Origin: Coriobacteriales bacterium
Lineage (GTDB): Bacteria > Actinomycetota > Coriobacteriia > Coriobacteriales > UBA8131
DNA length: 17,686 bases
Assembly (NCBI GenBank): GCA_031272005.1
Contig: JAISUQ010000168.1
Span: 1-17,686, forward strand
Direction: 5' to 3'
In this document: positions 1 to 8,234 of the stretch, one piece after another
How the letters are laid out: the number at the start of each line of letters is the position of its first letter
Position numbering within the stretch: the first letter of the stretch is position 1
Program-made: the position numbers and the translations under genes
Notes under the pieces: model-generated
Told to the model about the DNA's origin: nothing
Seen by the model: only the letters and a program-made list of their open reading frames with translations
The model's database searches: none

Positions 1-550
1 GTTGGCGACCATCATGAAAAGCGGGCACTTCTCCGCCCTGGAACATGCCTCCTACACCTTTGCCATCGACGGCGTCAGCCGGGCGCTGACCCACCAGCTG
101 GTGCGCCACCGCCTGGCCAGCTACAACCAGCAGAGCCAGCGTTACGTGACCTACGACGCCGAACCCAACATCGTGGTGCCGCCGCTGGTGGAGGCGGATG
201 CCGAGTGTCGCAGCGCCTTCGACACCGCCATCGACATCGCCTGGGCCACCTATGGCCAGCTGGTAGAGGCCGGCATCCCGGCCGAAGACGCCCGCTACGT
301 GCTGCCCAATGCCTGCGTCAGCAAGATAGTGGTGACCATGAACATCCGCGAGCTGCTGCACTTCTTTGAGGTGCGATGCTGCAATCGGGCGCAGTGGGAG
401 ATCCGCGAGCTGGCCCGCCGGATGCTGGCACTGGTGGAGCCCACTGCTCCCTATATCTTCCTGGATGCCGGCGCCGCCTGCCGCCGCGGCCCCTGCCCCG
501 AAGGCAAAATGACCTGCGGCCAACCCTTCGACCGGGTAACCCGCCCGTGA
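1..550 (+). CDS. thyX: Flavin-dependent thymidylate synthase ThyX (5' end cut by window edge)
   Basis: ThyX makes dTMP from dUMP using FAD, NADPH and methylene-tetrahydrofolate, and replaces classical ThyA. The family signature RHR-x7-S is complete (RHRLASYNQQS, encoded near 110-142) and is followed by QRYV. The reading frame is open from the window edge to the TGA at 548-550, about 182 codons. By comparison with the usual family length, roughly the first 50 residues lie upstream of the window, so the apparent TTG at position 2 is not a real start. The C-terminal part (RCCNRAQWEIRELA, then a short Cys-rich tail CRRGPCPEGKMTC) matches the form common in anaerobic Gram-positive bacteria. The tail cysteines could bind metal or form disulfides, but that is inference. 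A short intergenic region with a probable promoter separates it from the next gene. Confidence 0.95.
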   Translation, partial: LATIMKSGHFSALEHASYTFAIDGVSRALTHQLVRHRLASYNQQSQRYVTYDAEPNIVVPPLVEADAECRSAFDTAIDIAWATYGQLVEAGIPAEDARYVLPNACVSKIVVTMNIRELLHFFEVRCCNRAQWEIRELARRMLALVEPTAPYIFLDAGAACRRGPCPEGKMTCGQPFDRVTRP

Positions 551-587
551 CAGTTGCAGGAAGCGGGTCATTACCATTTGTCGTCTA

Positions 588-596
588 TGACATAAT
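588..596 (+). promoter_or_regulatory. Putative extended -10 promoter for the DUF1385 gene
   Basis: The sequence TGA-CATAAT (TGn followed by a 5/6 match to TATAAT) lies in the AT-richer gap after thyX. The predicted transcript would start near 603, just before the TTG start codon at 621. No convincing -35 is visible at 16-18 bp, which is tolerated for extended -10 promoters. Confidence 0.35.
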
Positions 597-620
597 GTTA
601 CAAACAACCAAAGCTGAAAG

Positions 621-2087
621 TTGAGTATCTTGTCAAAGACAGCCAGCAAAGCGAATACAACTCCTGACACCCCACCATCCCTTACCGCCAGCGATGCCGG
701 CGAAGCGGTTCTCCAGGCACCCGCCCGCGTAAAACGCTCCGAGATGGCTCGGGCCAAAGACACCGAGGGCGTAGTCTGCCAGACCCACGTTGGCGGCCAG
801 GCTCTGATTGAGGGCATCATGATGCGCGGCAAGTTCAACTGGGCGGTGGCCGTGCGCGAGCCGGACGGCAATATCTATGTGGAGGAGCACGACCTGGCCA
901 GCGGCAAGGACAAGAACTCCTGGTTGCATAAACCGGTCATCCGCGGCTGCACAGCCCTGGGCGAATCGCTGGCCCTGGGCTTCAAGGCCCTGGAGATAGC
1001 TGCCGACCACGCCTTCGATTTGGAGGAGGAAGAAGCGCCGGAGAAGCCCGCACCCGCGCCCGCGCCCGAGGCAGCCGCCGCGCAGGAGCATTCTCCGGAT
1101 TCCACTGAGGAGACCATCTCCAGGCTGTTGGCCTCAGTTGAGCCAGAAATCGGTCGCGCCGACAAGCCTCAACCCGTACCCGCGATTGAGTCCACTGTGG
1201 CCTCTGCTGACGAGCCAGTCGAGCATTCAACGGCCTTTGAGTCTGAAGATTGTGCCGATGCCGGCCCGGCCAAGTCGGCCAGCCCGGCCACCAGCAAGAC
1301 CGGTGCTGCTGGATCCGCCAACGCTGGGTCGAGCGCCGCCAAGTCCGAATCTGCCATCCCCAAGCCGGTGATGACTGCCAGCATGATAGTAGGCGTGCTT
1401 CTCGGCATCGGCATCTTCGTCGCCCTGCCGGCGGTACTGACCAACCTGATGGTCGGCGACTACGGCGAGAAGACCCTGCTCTGGAACATCATCGATGGCA
1501 TCCTGCGCATCGCCATCTTCATCGCCTACATCTGGCTGATTGGTCGCATGAAGGACATCCAGCGGATGTTTGGCTACCACGGCGCCGAGCACAAGACCAT
1601 CCACTGTTACGAGCACGGTTTGGAGTTGAAGGTGGCCAACGCCCGCCAGTTCCCCACGCTGCACGTCCGTTGCGGCACGGCCTTCATGCTGATGACCATG
1701 CTGATTGCCATCCTGGTCTTTACCATCGTGCCAGTGGGGCTGGCCATCGACGCCCTGGGTGTGACCAATGGCATCCTGCGGTTGCTGCTGGTGATTCTAT
1801 CCCGCATCATCCTGATTCCGCTGATTGCCGGGCTGTCCTACGAGATTACCGTCAAATGGGCTGGCGCCCATCCGGAGAACCCACTGGTCCAGGTGGTACT
1901 CTGGCCGGGACTGCAACTCCAGCGCCTGACCACCAACGAGCCCGACGACGGCATGCTGGAATGCGCCATCGCCGCCATGCAGCGCATCTTGAGGCGCGAA
2001 GAACTGGAACAGGCGATAAAATCCGTCGACGCCGAATTCCCCGCCGACTTCGACGCCACCTTCGACAACCTCCCCGAGCTCACCTGA
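621..2087 (+). CDS. DUF1385 family membrane protein with a long disordered insert
   Basis: The family is annotated as a predicted metal-dependent membrane protein; its function is not established. The N-terminal signature GGQALIEGIMMRGK is at about residues 58-71. The membrane core holds the conserved YHGAEHKTIHCYE block (H320, E323, H324), HVRCGTAF (H348, C351), and a PGLQLQRLTTNEP end. Hydrophobic segments lie near residues 250-279, 286-310, 353-380 and 385-410. Family members are usually near 300 residues. This one has 488, because of an Ala/Glu/Pro/Ser-rich low-complexity stretch at about 135-247 and a polar N-terminal tail of about 45 residues. Start choice is uncertain: TTG 621 follows an in-frame stop at 615-617; TTG 630 has GAAAG at a better distance; ATG 744 would remove the tail but has no clear ribosome-binding site. 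The gene lies alone between thyX and ftsK. Confidence 0.85.
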   Translation: MSILSKTASKANTTPDTPPSLTASDAGEAVLQAPARVKRSEMARAKDTEGVVCQTHVGGQALIEGIMMRGKFNWAVAVREPDGNIYVEEHDLASGKDKNSWLHKPVIRGCTALGESLALGFKALEIAADHAFDLEEEEAPEKPAPAPAPEAAAAQEHSPDSTEETISRLLASVEPEIGRADKPQPVPAIESTVASADEPVEHSTAFESEDCADAGPAKSASPATSKTGAAGSANAGSSAAKSESAIPKPVMTASMIVGVLLGIGIFVALPAVLTNLMVGDYGEKTLLWNIIDGILRIAIFIAYIWLIGRMKDIQRMFGYHGAEHKTIHCYEHGLELKVANARQFPTLHVRCGTAFMLMTMLIAILVFTIVPVGLAIDALGVTNGILRLLLVILSRIILIPLIAGLSYEITVKWAGAHPENPLVQVVLWPGLQLQRLTTNEPDDGMLECAIAAMQRILRREELEQAIKSVDAEFPADFDATFDNLPELT

Positions 2088-2114
2088 ACCCACCAGAACC
2101 AAGTAAGATAAAAG

Positions 2115-2140
2115 GAGACGGCCGCGTCAACGACCGTCTC
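2115..2140 (+). terminator. Hairpin after the DUF1385 gene, possible terminator
   Basis: A perfect 7-bp inverted repeat, gagacgg (2115-2121) and ccgtctc (2134-2140), with a 12-nt loop, sits 27 bp after the stop codon. It is followed by AT-rich sequence rather than a direct T tract; a run of seven T lies farther on at 2178-2184. Termination is plausible here because the next gene seems to have its own promoter, but the layout is not classical. Confidence 0.4.
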
Positions 2141-2196
2141 ATAATTAACTGGCGTACCCACCGCCATCTTCAGTAGCTTTTTTTGCTGGATAGGGC

Positions 2197-2202
2197 TACA
2201 AT
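2197..2202 (+). promoter_or_regulatory. Possible -10 element (TACAAT) for the ftsK operon
   Basis: TACAAT matches TATAAT in five of six positions and lies about 50 bp before the ftsK start. The sequence at the expected -35 position (near 2174-2179) is a poor match, so this is a weak call based on the -10 and on the position between a hairpin and a gene. Confidence 0.3.
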
Positions 2203-2242
2203 TAGCACAACAAAAGCGCCTAAATGCAGTTCAAATGTACAC

Positions 2243-2247
2243 GGAGG
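2243..2247 (+). promoter_or_regulatory. Shine-Dalgarno GGAGG that fixes the ftsK start at TTG 2253
   Basis: A perfect GGAGG is followed after 5 nt by TTG at 2253. An in-frame ATG at 2235 lies upstream of this site and has no ribosome-binding sequence of its own, so the TTG is the better start. Confidence 0.75.
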
Positions 2248-2252
2248 TTTCC

Positions 2253-5126
2253 TTGAGCGCTCAAAAATCTGCCAGAAAGGCATCTGGCGGTTCTAAATCA
2301 GCAGGTAAAAAGGCTTCGGCCAGTGCGTCCAGGGGCGGTCGTGCGGCCAAGGGCAGTTCCGGTTCCGGTTCTGGTTCCGGCTCCAGCTCCAGGGGTGCGG
2401 CGGCGGCTGCGACGCAGGAGAGCCCCGGCCTGCTCAACGAGGATCTGCGGACCGAGCTCATCGGCGTCTTTATCGCCATCCTGGCTCTGGCGCTGCTGAT
2501 TGCGGTACTTGTCCCCACCGACGCCCTGATTGCCAGCGCGGTGTCCGGCTTCCTGCGTCTGGCTCTGGGGCTGGGCGCCTTCATCCTGCCGTTTCTGCTG
2601 CTGATTTGGGCGGCCAGCTTCTTCATCAAGACCAGCCTGGCTACATCGGCCCGGCGATTGTCGGCCGGTCTGATCATCATCTTCGTTGGGGCTTTGGCCA
2701 TCATCGCACTGTTCACGGCCGGTGCATCCGGCAGCAACGGCGACCCGGGTGCCATCCTGGCGCCGGAGGCTCTGCGCAGCCATGGCGGCTACATCGGCGG
2801 AGCCATCGCCTGGGGGTTGTTGGAGACGGTCGGCTTTGGTATCGCCATGGTGCTGCTGGTTGGCGCCATCATCGTCGGCGCCATTCTCACCGGCTTTTCC
2901 ATCTCCGGTTTGGTGGAGAGGATCAGTCGGCTGTTCCAGCGCAACGACCCTGAGCTGGATGCCCTGAACATGAGCGTCTACGACCTGGGTGGCGGCAGTG
3001 CCGGCGCCGGCAACGCTGGCAACGGCAACGCCAACGCCAACGGCAAGGCCGGGGTCCGCCGCAAGTCCAGCCGCCGCGGCTTCGGCGAGCTGGTGGCGCC
3101 GACGGAGGCACTGGGTGGCGAGACAGACGAAAACGCTGCGGCGGATGGCGCAGGCGGCCTGCTCGCCAGTGGCGCCGGCGCGCTGGGTGCCACCCGCCGG
3201 CTGCTGGCCCGTAAGGGCAAAGCCGGCCAGGGCGACCAGGCGGTTGACCCCAACGATCCGGCCAACATCGCCACCGTCGCCCTGGACGGCGAAGGCCGGG
3301 AGGGTCAAGAAGGCTTGGACGGCCAGGATGGCCAGGATGGCCGGAAGGGCATCAAGAACTCCAAGGCAACCAGCCGTAAGGCTGCAACCGGCGCCAACGG
3401 CTCTGCGGCGGGCGGCCAGCAGCCGGGTATCCTCTCCGAGGACTTCCGCTTGCCCAGCATCAACCTGCTCAAGGTCTCGCGCTCCAAGGCTACCACCAAG
3501 GCCGGCGAGAAGTACCTGCGCGACACCGCCGAGGTGCTCCAGGCCACCCTCGATGAGTTCCAGCTGGACGGCACGGTGGTCGGCTGGACGGCCGGGCCCA
3601 CCATCACGTTGTTCAAGGTCAAGCTGGGCGAGGGGGTGCGCCTGGCGCGCATCAACTCCCTGGCCGATGACATCGCCCTGGCCCTGGCCGCGCCGTCGGT
3701 GCGCATCTTCTCGCCCATCCCCGGCACCACGCTGGTGGGTGTGGAGGTGCCCAACGCCGAGCGCTCTGATGTGCTGCTCGGCGACGTGCTGCCGGATGCC
3801 GGCGGCGGGCTGTTGGAGATGGCCATCGGCAAGGATGTTGAGGGCGAGTCGATAATCGCCGATCTGGCCAAGATGCCGCATCTGCTGATTGGCGGCACCA
3901 CCGGCTCCGGTAAATCCGTGGCCATCAATGGCATGATCGTCTCCATCCTGATGCGCGCCACTCCCGAGCAGGTGCGGATGATACTCATCGACCCCAAGAT
4001 GGTTGAGCTGACATTATATAATGATATTCCGCACCTCTATGTGCCGGTGGTCACCGACGCTCAAAAGGCCGCCGCCGCCCTTAACTGGGGCGTGGTGGAG
4101 ATGGAGCGACGGTTGAAGGTCTTCTCCAAGGCAGGCGCCAAGAACATCAGCCAGTACAACGAGTATGTGCGCAAGGAGCGCCAGAAGGCCCAGCGCGAGC
4201 TCGACAAGGCGGCGGCCAAAGCCGCCCAACTGAGCATCCTGGAGGAGGCCGAGGGGCTGTTTGACGAGCAGGACGAGTGGGCGGAGACAGACGGCGGCTC
4301 AGACGGCGGCAACGGCAGCGCCAATGCTGCGACCGGCCAGGCGGATCCCTCCACCCAATCCGCCCAATCCGCCCAAACCGCCCAATCCGCCAACAGCCTG
4401 CCCGCTGACCTGCCCGAGCATATGCCCCTGATTGTCATCGTCATCGACGAGCTGGCCGATCTGATGATGGCCGCCGGCAAGGACGTGGAGTCCTCCATCA
4501 CCCGCATCGCCCAGTTGGCCCGCGCCGCCGGCCTGCACCTGATCATCGCCACCCAGCGACCTTCCACCAACGTCATCACCGGCCTGATCAAGGCCAACAT
4601 CGTCAACCGCATCGCGTTGACGGTGGCCTCCGGCATCGACTCCCGGGTCATCCTCGACGCGCCCGGCGCCGAGAAGCTCACCGGGCATGGCGACATGCTG
4701 TTCATGAAGCCGGAGTACGGCAAACCGCCGCGCATCCAGGGCTGCTACGTGAGCGAGGCCGAGATCTCCTCGGTCGTCGACTTCCTCAAGGCCCAGGGCG
4801 AGCCGGAGTATCATGAGGAGATCCTGGCTACGGCGCTCAGCGGCATCTCCAGCGGCATGTTGGCGGCCGATGCCGGCGCTGACGACCCGCTGACCTGGGA
4901 AGCCGCCGAGATAGTGGTCTCCACCCAGCTCGGCTCGACATCCACCCTGCAGCGGCGGCTTTCGGTGGGCTATGCCCGGGCCGGGCGGATCATGGATATT
5001 CTGGAGCAGAAGGGCATCGTCGGTCCGCCCAATGGCTCTAAACCGCGCGAAGTCATGATTGACGACGTGCTGGAGTTGGAGTCGCTGAAAGCCCTGGAGA
5101 TGGGCGATATCAGCGAAGACTGGTAG
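2253..5126 (+). CDS. ftsK: DNA translocase FtsK/SpoIIIE
   Basis: FtsK is the septum-anchored DNA pump that clears and aligns chromosomes during division. The 957-residue product (start TTG 2253) has a basic Ser/Gly/Lys-rich N-terminal tail, about four membrane segments between residues 70 and 225, and a long low-complexity cytoplasmic linker to about residue 390. The motor domain follows, with Walker A GGTTGSGKS at 547-555 and Walker B IVIVIDELAD (D732, E733). From about residue 880 comes the C-terminal gamma winged-helix domain that reads orienting DNA motifs (VSTQLGSTSTLQRRL, GYARAGRIMDILE). Between ISQYNEYVRKERQ and the Walker B strand there is an extra segment of about 70-80 residues, Lys/Ala/Glu-rich then Gly/Asn/Gln/Ser-rich, absent from SpoIIIE. 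It is the first gene of a tight operon; the rodZ-like gene starts 26 bp downstream. Confidence 0.96.
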   Translation: MSAQKSARKASGGSKSAGKKASASASRGGRAAKGSSGSGSGSGSSSRGAAAAATQESPGLLNEDLRTELIGVFIAILALALLIAVLVPTDALIASAVSGFLRLALGLGAFILPFLLLIWAASFFIKTSLATSARRLSAGLIIIFVGALAIIALFTAGASGSNGDPGAILAPEALRSHGGYIGGAIAWGLLETVGFGIAMVLLVGAIIVGAILTGFSISGLVERISRLFQRNDPELDALNMSVYDLGGGSAGAGNAGNGNANANGKAGVRRKSSRRGFGELVAPTEALGGETDENAAADGAGGLLASGAGALGATRRLLARKGKAGQGDQAVDPNDPANIATVALDGEGREGQEGLDGQDGQDGRKGIKNSKATSRKAATGANGSAAGGQQPGILSEDFRLPSINLLKVSRSKATTKAGEKYLRDTAEVLQATLDEFQLDGTVVGWTAGPTITLFKVKLGEGVRLARINSLADDIALALAAPSVRIFSPIPGTTLVGVEVPNAERSDVLLGDVLPDAGGGLLEMAIGKDVEGESIIADLAKMPHLLIGGTTGSGKSVAINGMIVSILMRATPEQVRMILIDPKMVELTLYNDIPHLYVPVVTDAQKAAAALNWGVVEMERRLKVFSKAGAKNISQYNEYVRKERQKAQRELDKAAAKAAQLSILEEAEGLFDEQDEWAETDGGSDGGNGSANAATGQADPSTQSAQSAQTAQSANSLPADLPEHMPLIVIVIDELADLMMAAGKDVESSITRIAQLARAAGLHLIIATQRPSTNVITGLIKANIVNRIALTVASGIDSRVILDAPGAEKLTGHGDMLFMKPEYGKPPRIQGCYVSEAEISSVVDFLKAQGEPEYHEEILATALSGISSGMLAADAGADDPLTWEAAEIVVSTQLGSTSTLQRRLSVGYARAGRIMDILEQKGIVGPPNGSKPREVMIDDVLELESLKALEMGDISEDW
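2355..2390 (+). repeat. Hexamer tandem repeat coding for Gly-Ser in the FtsK N-terminal tail
   Basis: Six imperfect copies of a GGTTCC-type hexamer run in frame and encode alternating Gly and Ser. The tract lies in the cytoplasmic tail before the first membrane segment and probably expands and contracts by slippage in steps of two residues. Confidence 0.8.
4354..4389 (+). repeat. Four tandem copies of a 9-bp unit inside the FtsK motor insert
   Basis: The unit cccaatccg occurs at 4354-4362, 4363-4371, 4372-4380 (one base changed: cccaaaccg) and 4381-4389. It encodes repeating Gln-Ser/Thr-Ala triplets. The in-frame unit suggests that length variation is tolerated in a surface loop of the motor domain. 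Confidence 0.9.
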
Positions 5127-5152
5127 AATAGGGGGGTTATAAGGAGCTTCAG

Positions 5153-6361
5153 GTGGCTGAGTATTCCTTTGGGATCCGATTGCAGAATGAGCGCAGCCGG
5201 CGTGGTCTGACCATCGACCAGGTCTCTACCGCGTTGCGGATAAGGCCGGCCATCCTGGAGTCGCTGGAAGCCAGCGACTTCGAGCACATGCCACTGAAGG
5301 GCCACGCCCGCAACATGGTCTCCTCCTATGCCCGCTATCTGGGGCTGAACTCCGTGGAACTGACTGAGCAGTTCTTACATGAGTACCATGAGTACGAAAA
5401 CGACCAGGCTTTGGCAAACTCCGCCTATCGCAACAAGTCCAACGACAGAGCCGATGACTTCTTCCCCTCTGGTTCTGGTACACCCAGTCGACGTACCGTG
5501 CAGTCCTCTCGCAATACAGCAGCGCAGACGCGCAGCCAGGGCGCCCGGTCGATGTGGGATAAACCGATTCCCAACTCCCAGCTTGGCGGGGGCTATGACT
5601 CGCGTTCACGCACGGCTCAACGGATGGCCGCCGGCTCTGCCCGACGTGGCGCCAACGGTGGCGTGGGCGCCAGTGTCGGTGGAGGGAGGAGTTCCGGGCG
5701 CGGCGGCCAGGGCAGCAGCCGGGGTGGTGGCTACTCCTCGGGCGGCGGCGGCATCCTGGAGTTTATCCGCAGTCTGTTTGGCGCCCTGACATCCTCCCCG
5801 ATTGCGGCCATCGCCACGCTGATAGTCATCTTGATTCTGCTGCTGGTGCTCTGGGCGGTCATCTCCAACAGCTGCTCAGCGCGCGATGAGGGCATGGTGG
5901 AGGTCACCGGTGGCGCCGTCGTCAACGAGACCACCTCCAGTCTCTCCGAGATCACCCTGCCGACCACCACCGATACCAGCCTGTTGCCGGATACCACTTA
6001 CGGTCCGTTCACACTGTACCTGGAGCCGGAACCGGGCTCCGGACCCTGGACCGAAGTGGAGGTCGACGGCATCAACGTCTACAACGGCGGCGTTACCGAC
6101 TCCATGGAGTGGGAGGTCAACAGCAGTTGCAAGGTCAGCACCGCCCAACCCAGCAACCTGCACGTCTATCGCGGTGAGAACGAGGTAGAGCTGACGCAGG
6201 ATGAGGATAACTCGGCGATGTATTCGGCCTCGATGGAAGTGGTGGAGCGCCCGGTCAACGATAAGACGACCAACACGCCGGTGGAGGGCGGCGAGACTGG
6301 CAGCACGGGCAGCACCGGTACCAGCGCCGGAGCGACCGGCAGCACCGGCAGTACGCAGTAG
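5153..6361 (+). CDS. RodZ-like membrane protein with N-terminal helix-turn-helix
   Basis: The product has 402 residues; the GTG start has AAGGAG six bases upstream. Residues about 5-75 form the HTH domain of the RodZ family (FGIRLQNERSRRGLTIDQV, LKGHARNMVSSYARYLGL), which in RodZ binds MreB rather than DNA. Then comes a Ser/Arg/Gly-rich linker, one membrane helix at about 216-238 (IAAIATLIVILILLLVLWAV), and an outer domain at about 283-355 with the pattern of the RodZ C-terminal DUF4115 domain (WTEVEVDGINVYNGG). A Gly-Ser-Thr tail ends the protein. A role in cell shape or septal wall synthesis is the best inference and fits its place after ftsK. A transcription factor is less likely given the membrane helix. 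The yajQ gene follows after 24 bp. Confidence 0.8.
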   Translation: MAEYSFGIRLQNERSRRGLTIDQVSTALRIRPAILESLEASDFEHMPLKGHARNMVSSYARYLGLNSVELTEQFLHEYHEYENDQALANSAYRNKSNDRADDFFPSGSGTPSRRTVQSSRNTAAQTRSQGARSMWDKPIPNSQLGGGYDSRSRTAQRMAAGSARRGANGGVGASVGGGRSSGRGGQGSSRGGGYSSGGGGILEFIRSLFGALTSSPIAAIATLIVILILLLVLWAVISNSCSARDEGMVEVTGGAVVNETTSSLSEITLPTTTDTSLLPDTTYGPFTLYLEPEPGSGPWTEVEVDGINVYNGGVTDSMEWEVNSSCKVSTAQPSNLHVYRGENEVELTQDEDNSAMYSASMEVVERPVNDKTTNTPVEGGETGSTGSTGTSAGATGSTGSTQ

Positions 6362-6385
6362 ATCACGGTTTGAAAGGACAGGCAG

Positions 6386-6886
6386 ATGGCCAAGGACAAC
6401 AGCTTTGACGTGGTTTCGGAGGTAAACCTGCAGGAGGTGGATAATGCCTGGCAGCAGACCCGCAAGGAGCTGCAGCAACGCTACGACCTCAAGGACAGCA
6501 AGGCCAGCCTGGATTTTGACAAGGGCACCCAGCGCTTCACCCTCAACGCTCCCAGCGAGTTCGTTGCCAAGCAGGTGATGGATGTACTTAATAGCAAGCT
6601 AGTACAACGCAAGGTCGACCTGAAGAGCCTGCACTGGGGTGACGCCGAGGCCGCCAGCGGCATGACGGTGCGCTACCATGGCTCAATCATCCAGGGTATC
6701 AACGCCGATTTGGCCCGCAAAATCAACAAGGAGATCCGCGACCTCAAGCTGAAGAACGTCAAGGTCCAGATTGAGGGCGACAAGCTGCGCGTCTTCTCTC
6801 CTTCCCGCGATTTCTTGCAGGAAGTCATCGCCTTCCTCAAGGAGCAGGACTACGGCCAGCCGCTGCAATACATCAACTATCGCTGA
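6386..6886 (+). CDS. yajQ: YajQ family nucleotide-binding protein (UPF0234/DUF520)
   Basis: The 166-residue length is normal for the family (about 163). The start MAKDNSFDVVSEV, the central KQVMDVLNSKLVQRKVDL and the end QEVIAFLKEQDYGQPLQ are typical, and the protein is essentially colinear with known YajQ. The family has two ferredoxin-like domains and binds nucleotides; a Xanthomonas member acts as a cyclic di-GMP effector, and whether that applies here is unknown. AAAGGA lies 8 bases before the ATG. The gene is embedded in the ftsK-pgsA operon, and its stop codon is immediately followed by the rimO start (TGAATG), which suggests translational coupling. Confidence 0.94.
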   Translation: MAKDNSFDVVSEVNLQEVDNAWQQTRKELQQRYDLKDSKASLDFDKGTQRFTLNAPSEFVAKQVMDVLNSKLVQRKVDLKSLHWGDAEAASGMTVRYHGSIIQGINADLARKINKEIRDLKLKNVKVQIEGDKLRVFSPSRDFLQEVIAFLKEQDYGQPLQYINYR

Positions 6887-8230
6887 ATGAGCCTCACCAC
6901 CACCATGCCCGCCGTCGCCGTCATAACCCTCGGCTGCGCAAAGAACGAAGTCGATTCGGATAAGATGCGGGCCCGTCTGCTGGCCGCCGGCTGCACGCTC
7001 ACCGAAGATCCGGCCTGTGCCGATGTGGTGCTCCTGAACACCTGCGCCTTCATCACCGAAGCCACCGAGGAAGCCATCGCCAGCATCCTGGAGCTGGCTG
7101 GTCTGGAGAAGATCGCCAGTGGCCAGGCCAGCCTGCTGGTAGCGGGCTGCCTGCCGTCACGCTATGGCAGCGAGCTGAGCGCAGAACTGCCCGAAGTGAC
7201 CGCTTTTGTCAGCGTCCAGGACGAGGAGCGGATAGTCGAAATCGTCGGGCAATTCTCCGGCATTGACTTGAAGGAAGCACCGGTTGAACCGCGCGCCAAC
7301 GTGCGCCATCGGGCAACCACCTCGGCCTCGGCCTACCTGAAGATAGCCGACGGTTGCTCGCGGCACTGCGCCTTCTGCACCATACCGGCCATCCGTGGCC
7401 CCTATCGCAGCGTACCGGCCAGCGAGATTGTCGCTGAAGCCGACGAGCTGGTGGCCAGCGGCGTGCGCGAGCTGGTGCTGATTGCCCAGGATACCGGCCT
7501 GTGGCAAGGCGATGCCGCTGAGCTGTCCGGGCCCCGGAATCTGGCCGCCCTGTTGGAGCTTCTGGCGCGGCGGTTTCCGCAGGTCTGGCTGCGGGTGATG
7601 TATCTGCAGCCCCAGGGCGTCAGTGATGAGCTGCTGGCGACGATGGCCGCACACGCCAACATCTGCAACTACCTGGACATTCCCCTGCAACACGCCAATA
7701 CCCGGATCCTTGGGGAGATGAACCGCCAGGGCAGTGGCGTCGAGTATCTGCAACTGCTGGCCCGTATCCGCCAGGCTCTGCCGGATGTGGCCCTGCGTAC
7801 CACGGTGATTGCCGGCTTTCCCGGCGAGAGCCGAGCGGAGGCCCGCGAGTTGGAGCGCTTCATCGAGCAGGCCGAATTCGACTACGTGGGCGTCTTCCCC
7901 TATTCGCCGGAGGAGGGCACGGTGGCGGGGGAGCGCACCGACCAGGTGCCCCGGCGAACGCGGTTGGCTCGAGCCCAGCGCCTGCGCGATCTGGCCGACG
8001 CCATCGGCTTTGCCCGTACCGAGCAGCAGGTCGGCTCCCGGCAGCAGGTGCTGGTGCTGGAGCCTGATCCGGAGCAAGTGAATCCTTATCCGCTGCTCGG
8101 CCGGACGCAGCGACAGGCTCCTGAGGTCGATGGCCTGGTGCATCTGGACCGCGGAGAGCCGGCAGAGGTGATTTCTGCTAGGATAATGGCAGCCTGTTGT
8201 TACGATCTGGACGGAAAGGTGCTGTGCTGA
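6887..8230 (+). CDS. rimO: Ribosomal protein S12 methylthiotransferase RimO
   Basis: RimO is a radical-SAM enzyme with two iron-sulfur clusters that methylthiolates an aspartate of ribosomal protein S12. The N-terminal UPF0004 domain carries its three cluster cysteines (C17 in TLGCAKNEVDSD, C53 in LNTCAFI, C88 in VAGCLPSRYG). The radical-SAM motif CSRHCAFC gives C157, C161 and C164. The start ITLGCAKNEVDSDKM and the S12-type signature favour RimO over MiaB. A C-terminal TRAM domain runs from about residue 375. Length is 447, normal for the family. ATG 6887 abuts the yajQ stop; a second in-frame ATG at 6905 is an alternative start. pgsA begins 4 bp after the stop. Confidence 0.94.
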   Translation: MSLTTTMPAVAVITLGCAKNEVDSDKMRARLLAAGCTLTEDPACADVVLLNTCAFITEATEEAIASILELAGLEKIASGQASLLVAGCLPSRYGSELSAELPEVTAFVSVQDEERIVEIVGQFSGIDLKEAPVEPRANVRHRATTSASAYLKIADGCSRHCAFCTIPAIRGPYRSVPASEIVAEADELVASGVRELVLIAQDTGLWQGDAAELSGPRNLAALLELLARRFPQVWLRVMYLQPQGVSDELLATMAAHANICNYLDIPLQHANTRILGEMNRQGSGVEYLQLLARIRQALPDVALRTTVIAGFPGESRAEARELERFIEQAEFDYVGVFPYSPEEGTVAGERTDQVPRRTRLARAQRLRDLADAIGFARTEQQVGSRQQVLVLEPDPEQVNPYPLLGRTQRQAPEVDGLVHLDRGEPAEVISARIMAACCYDLDGKVLC

Positions 8231-8234
8231 TTCG

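Noticed and set aside
2298..3881. Long - strand open frame (527 codons) opposite ftsK
   Set aside because: It is a shadow of GC-rich ftsK coding DNA; its translation is rich in Gln, Gly, Ala and His without any domain, and ftsK on the + strand is certain.
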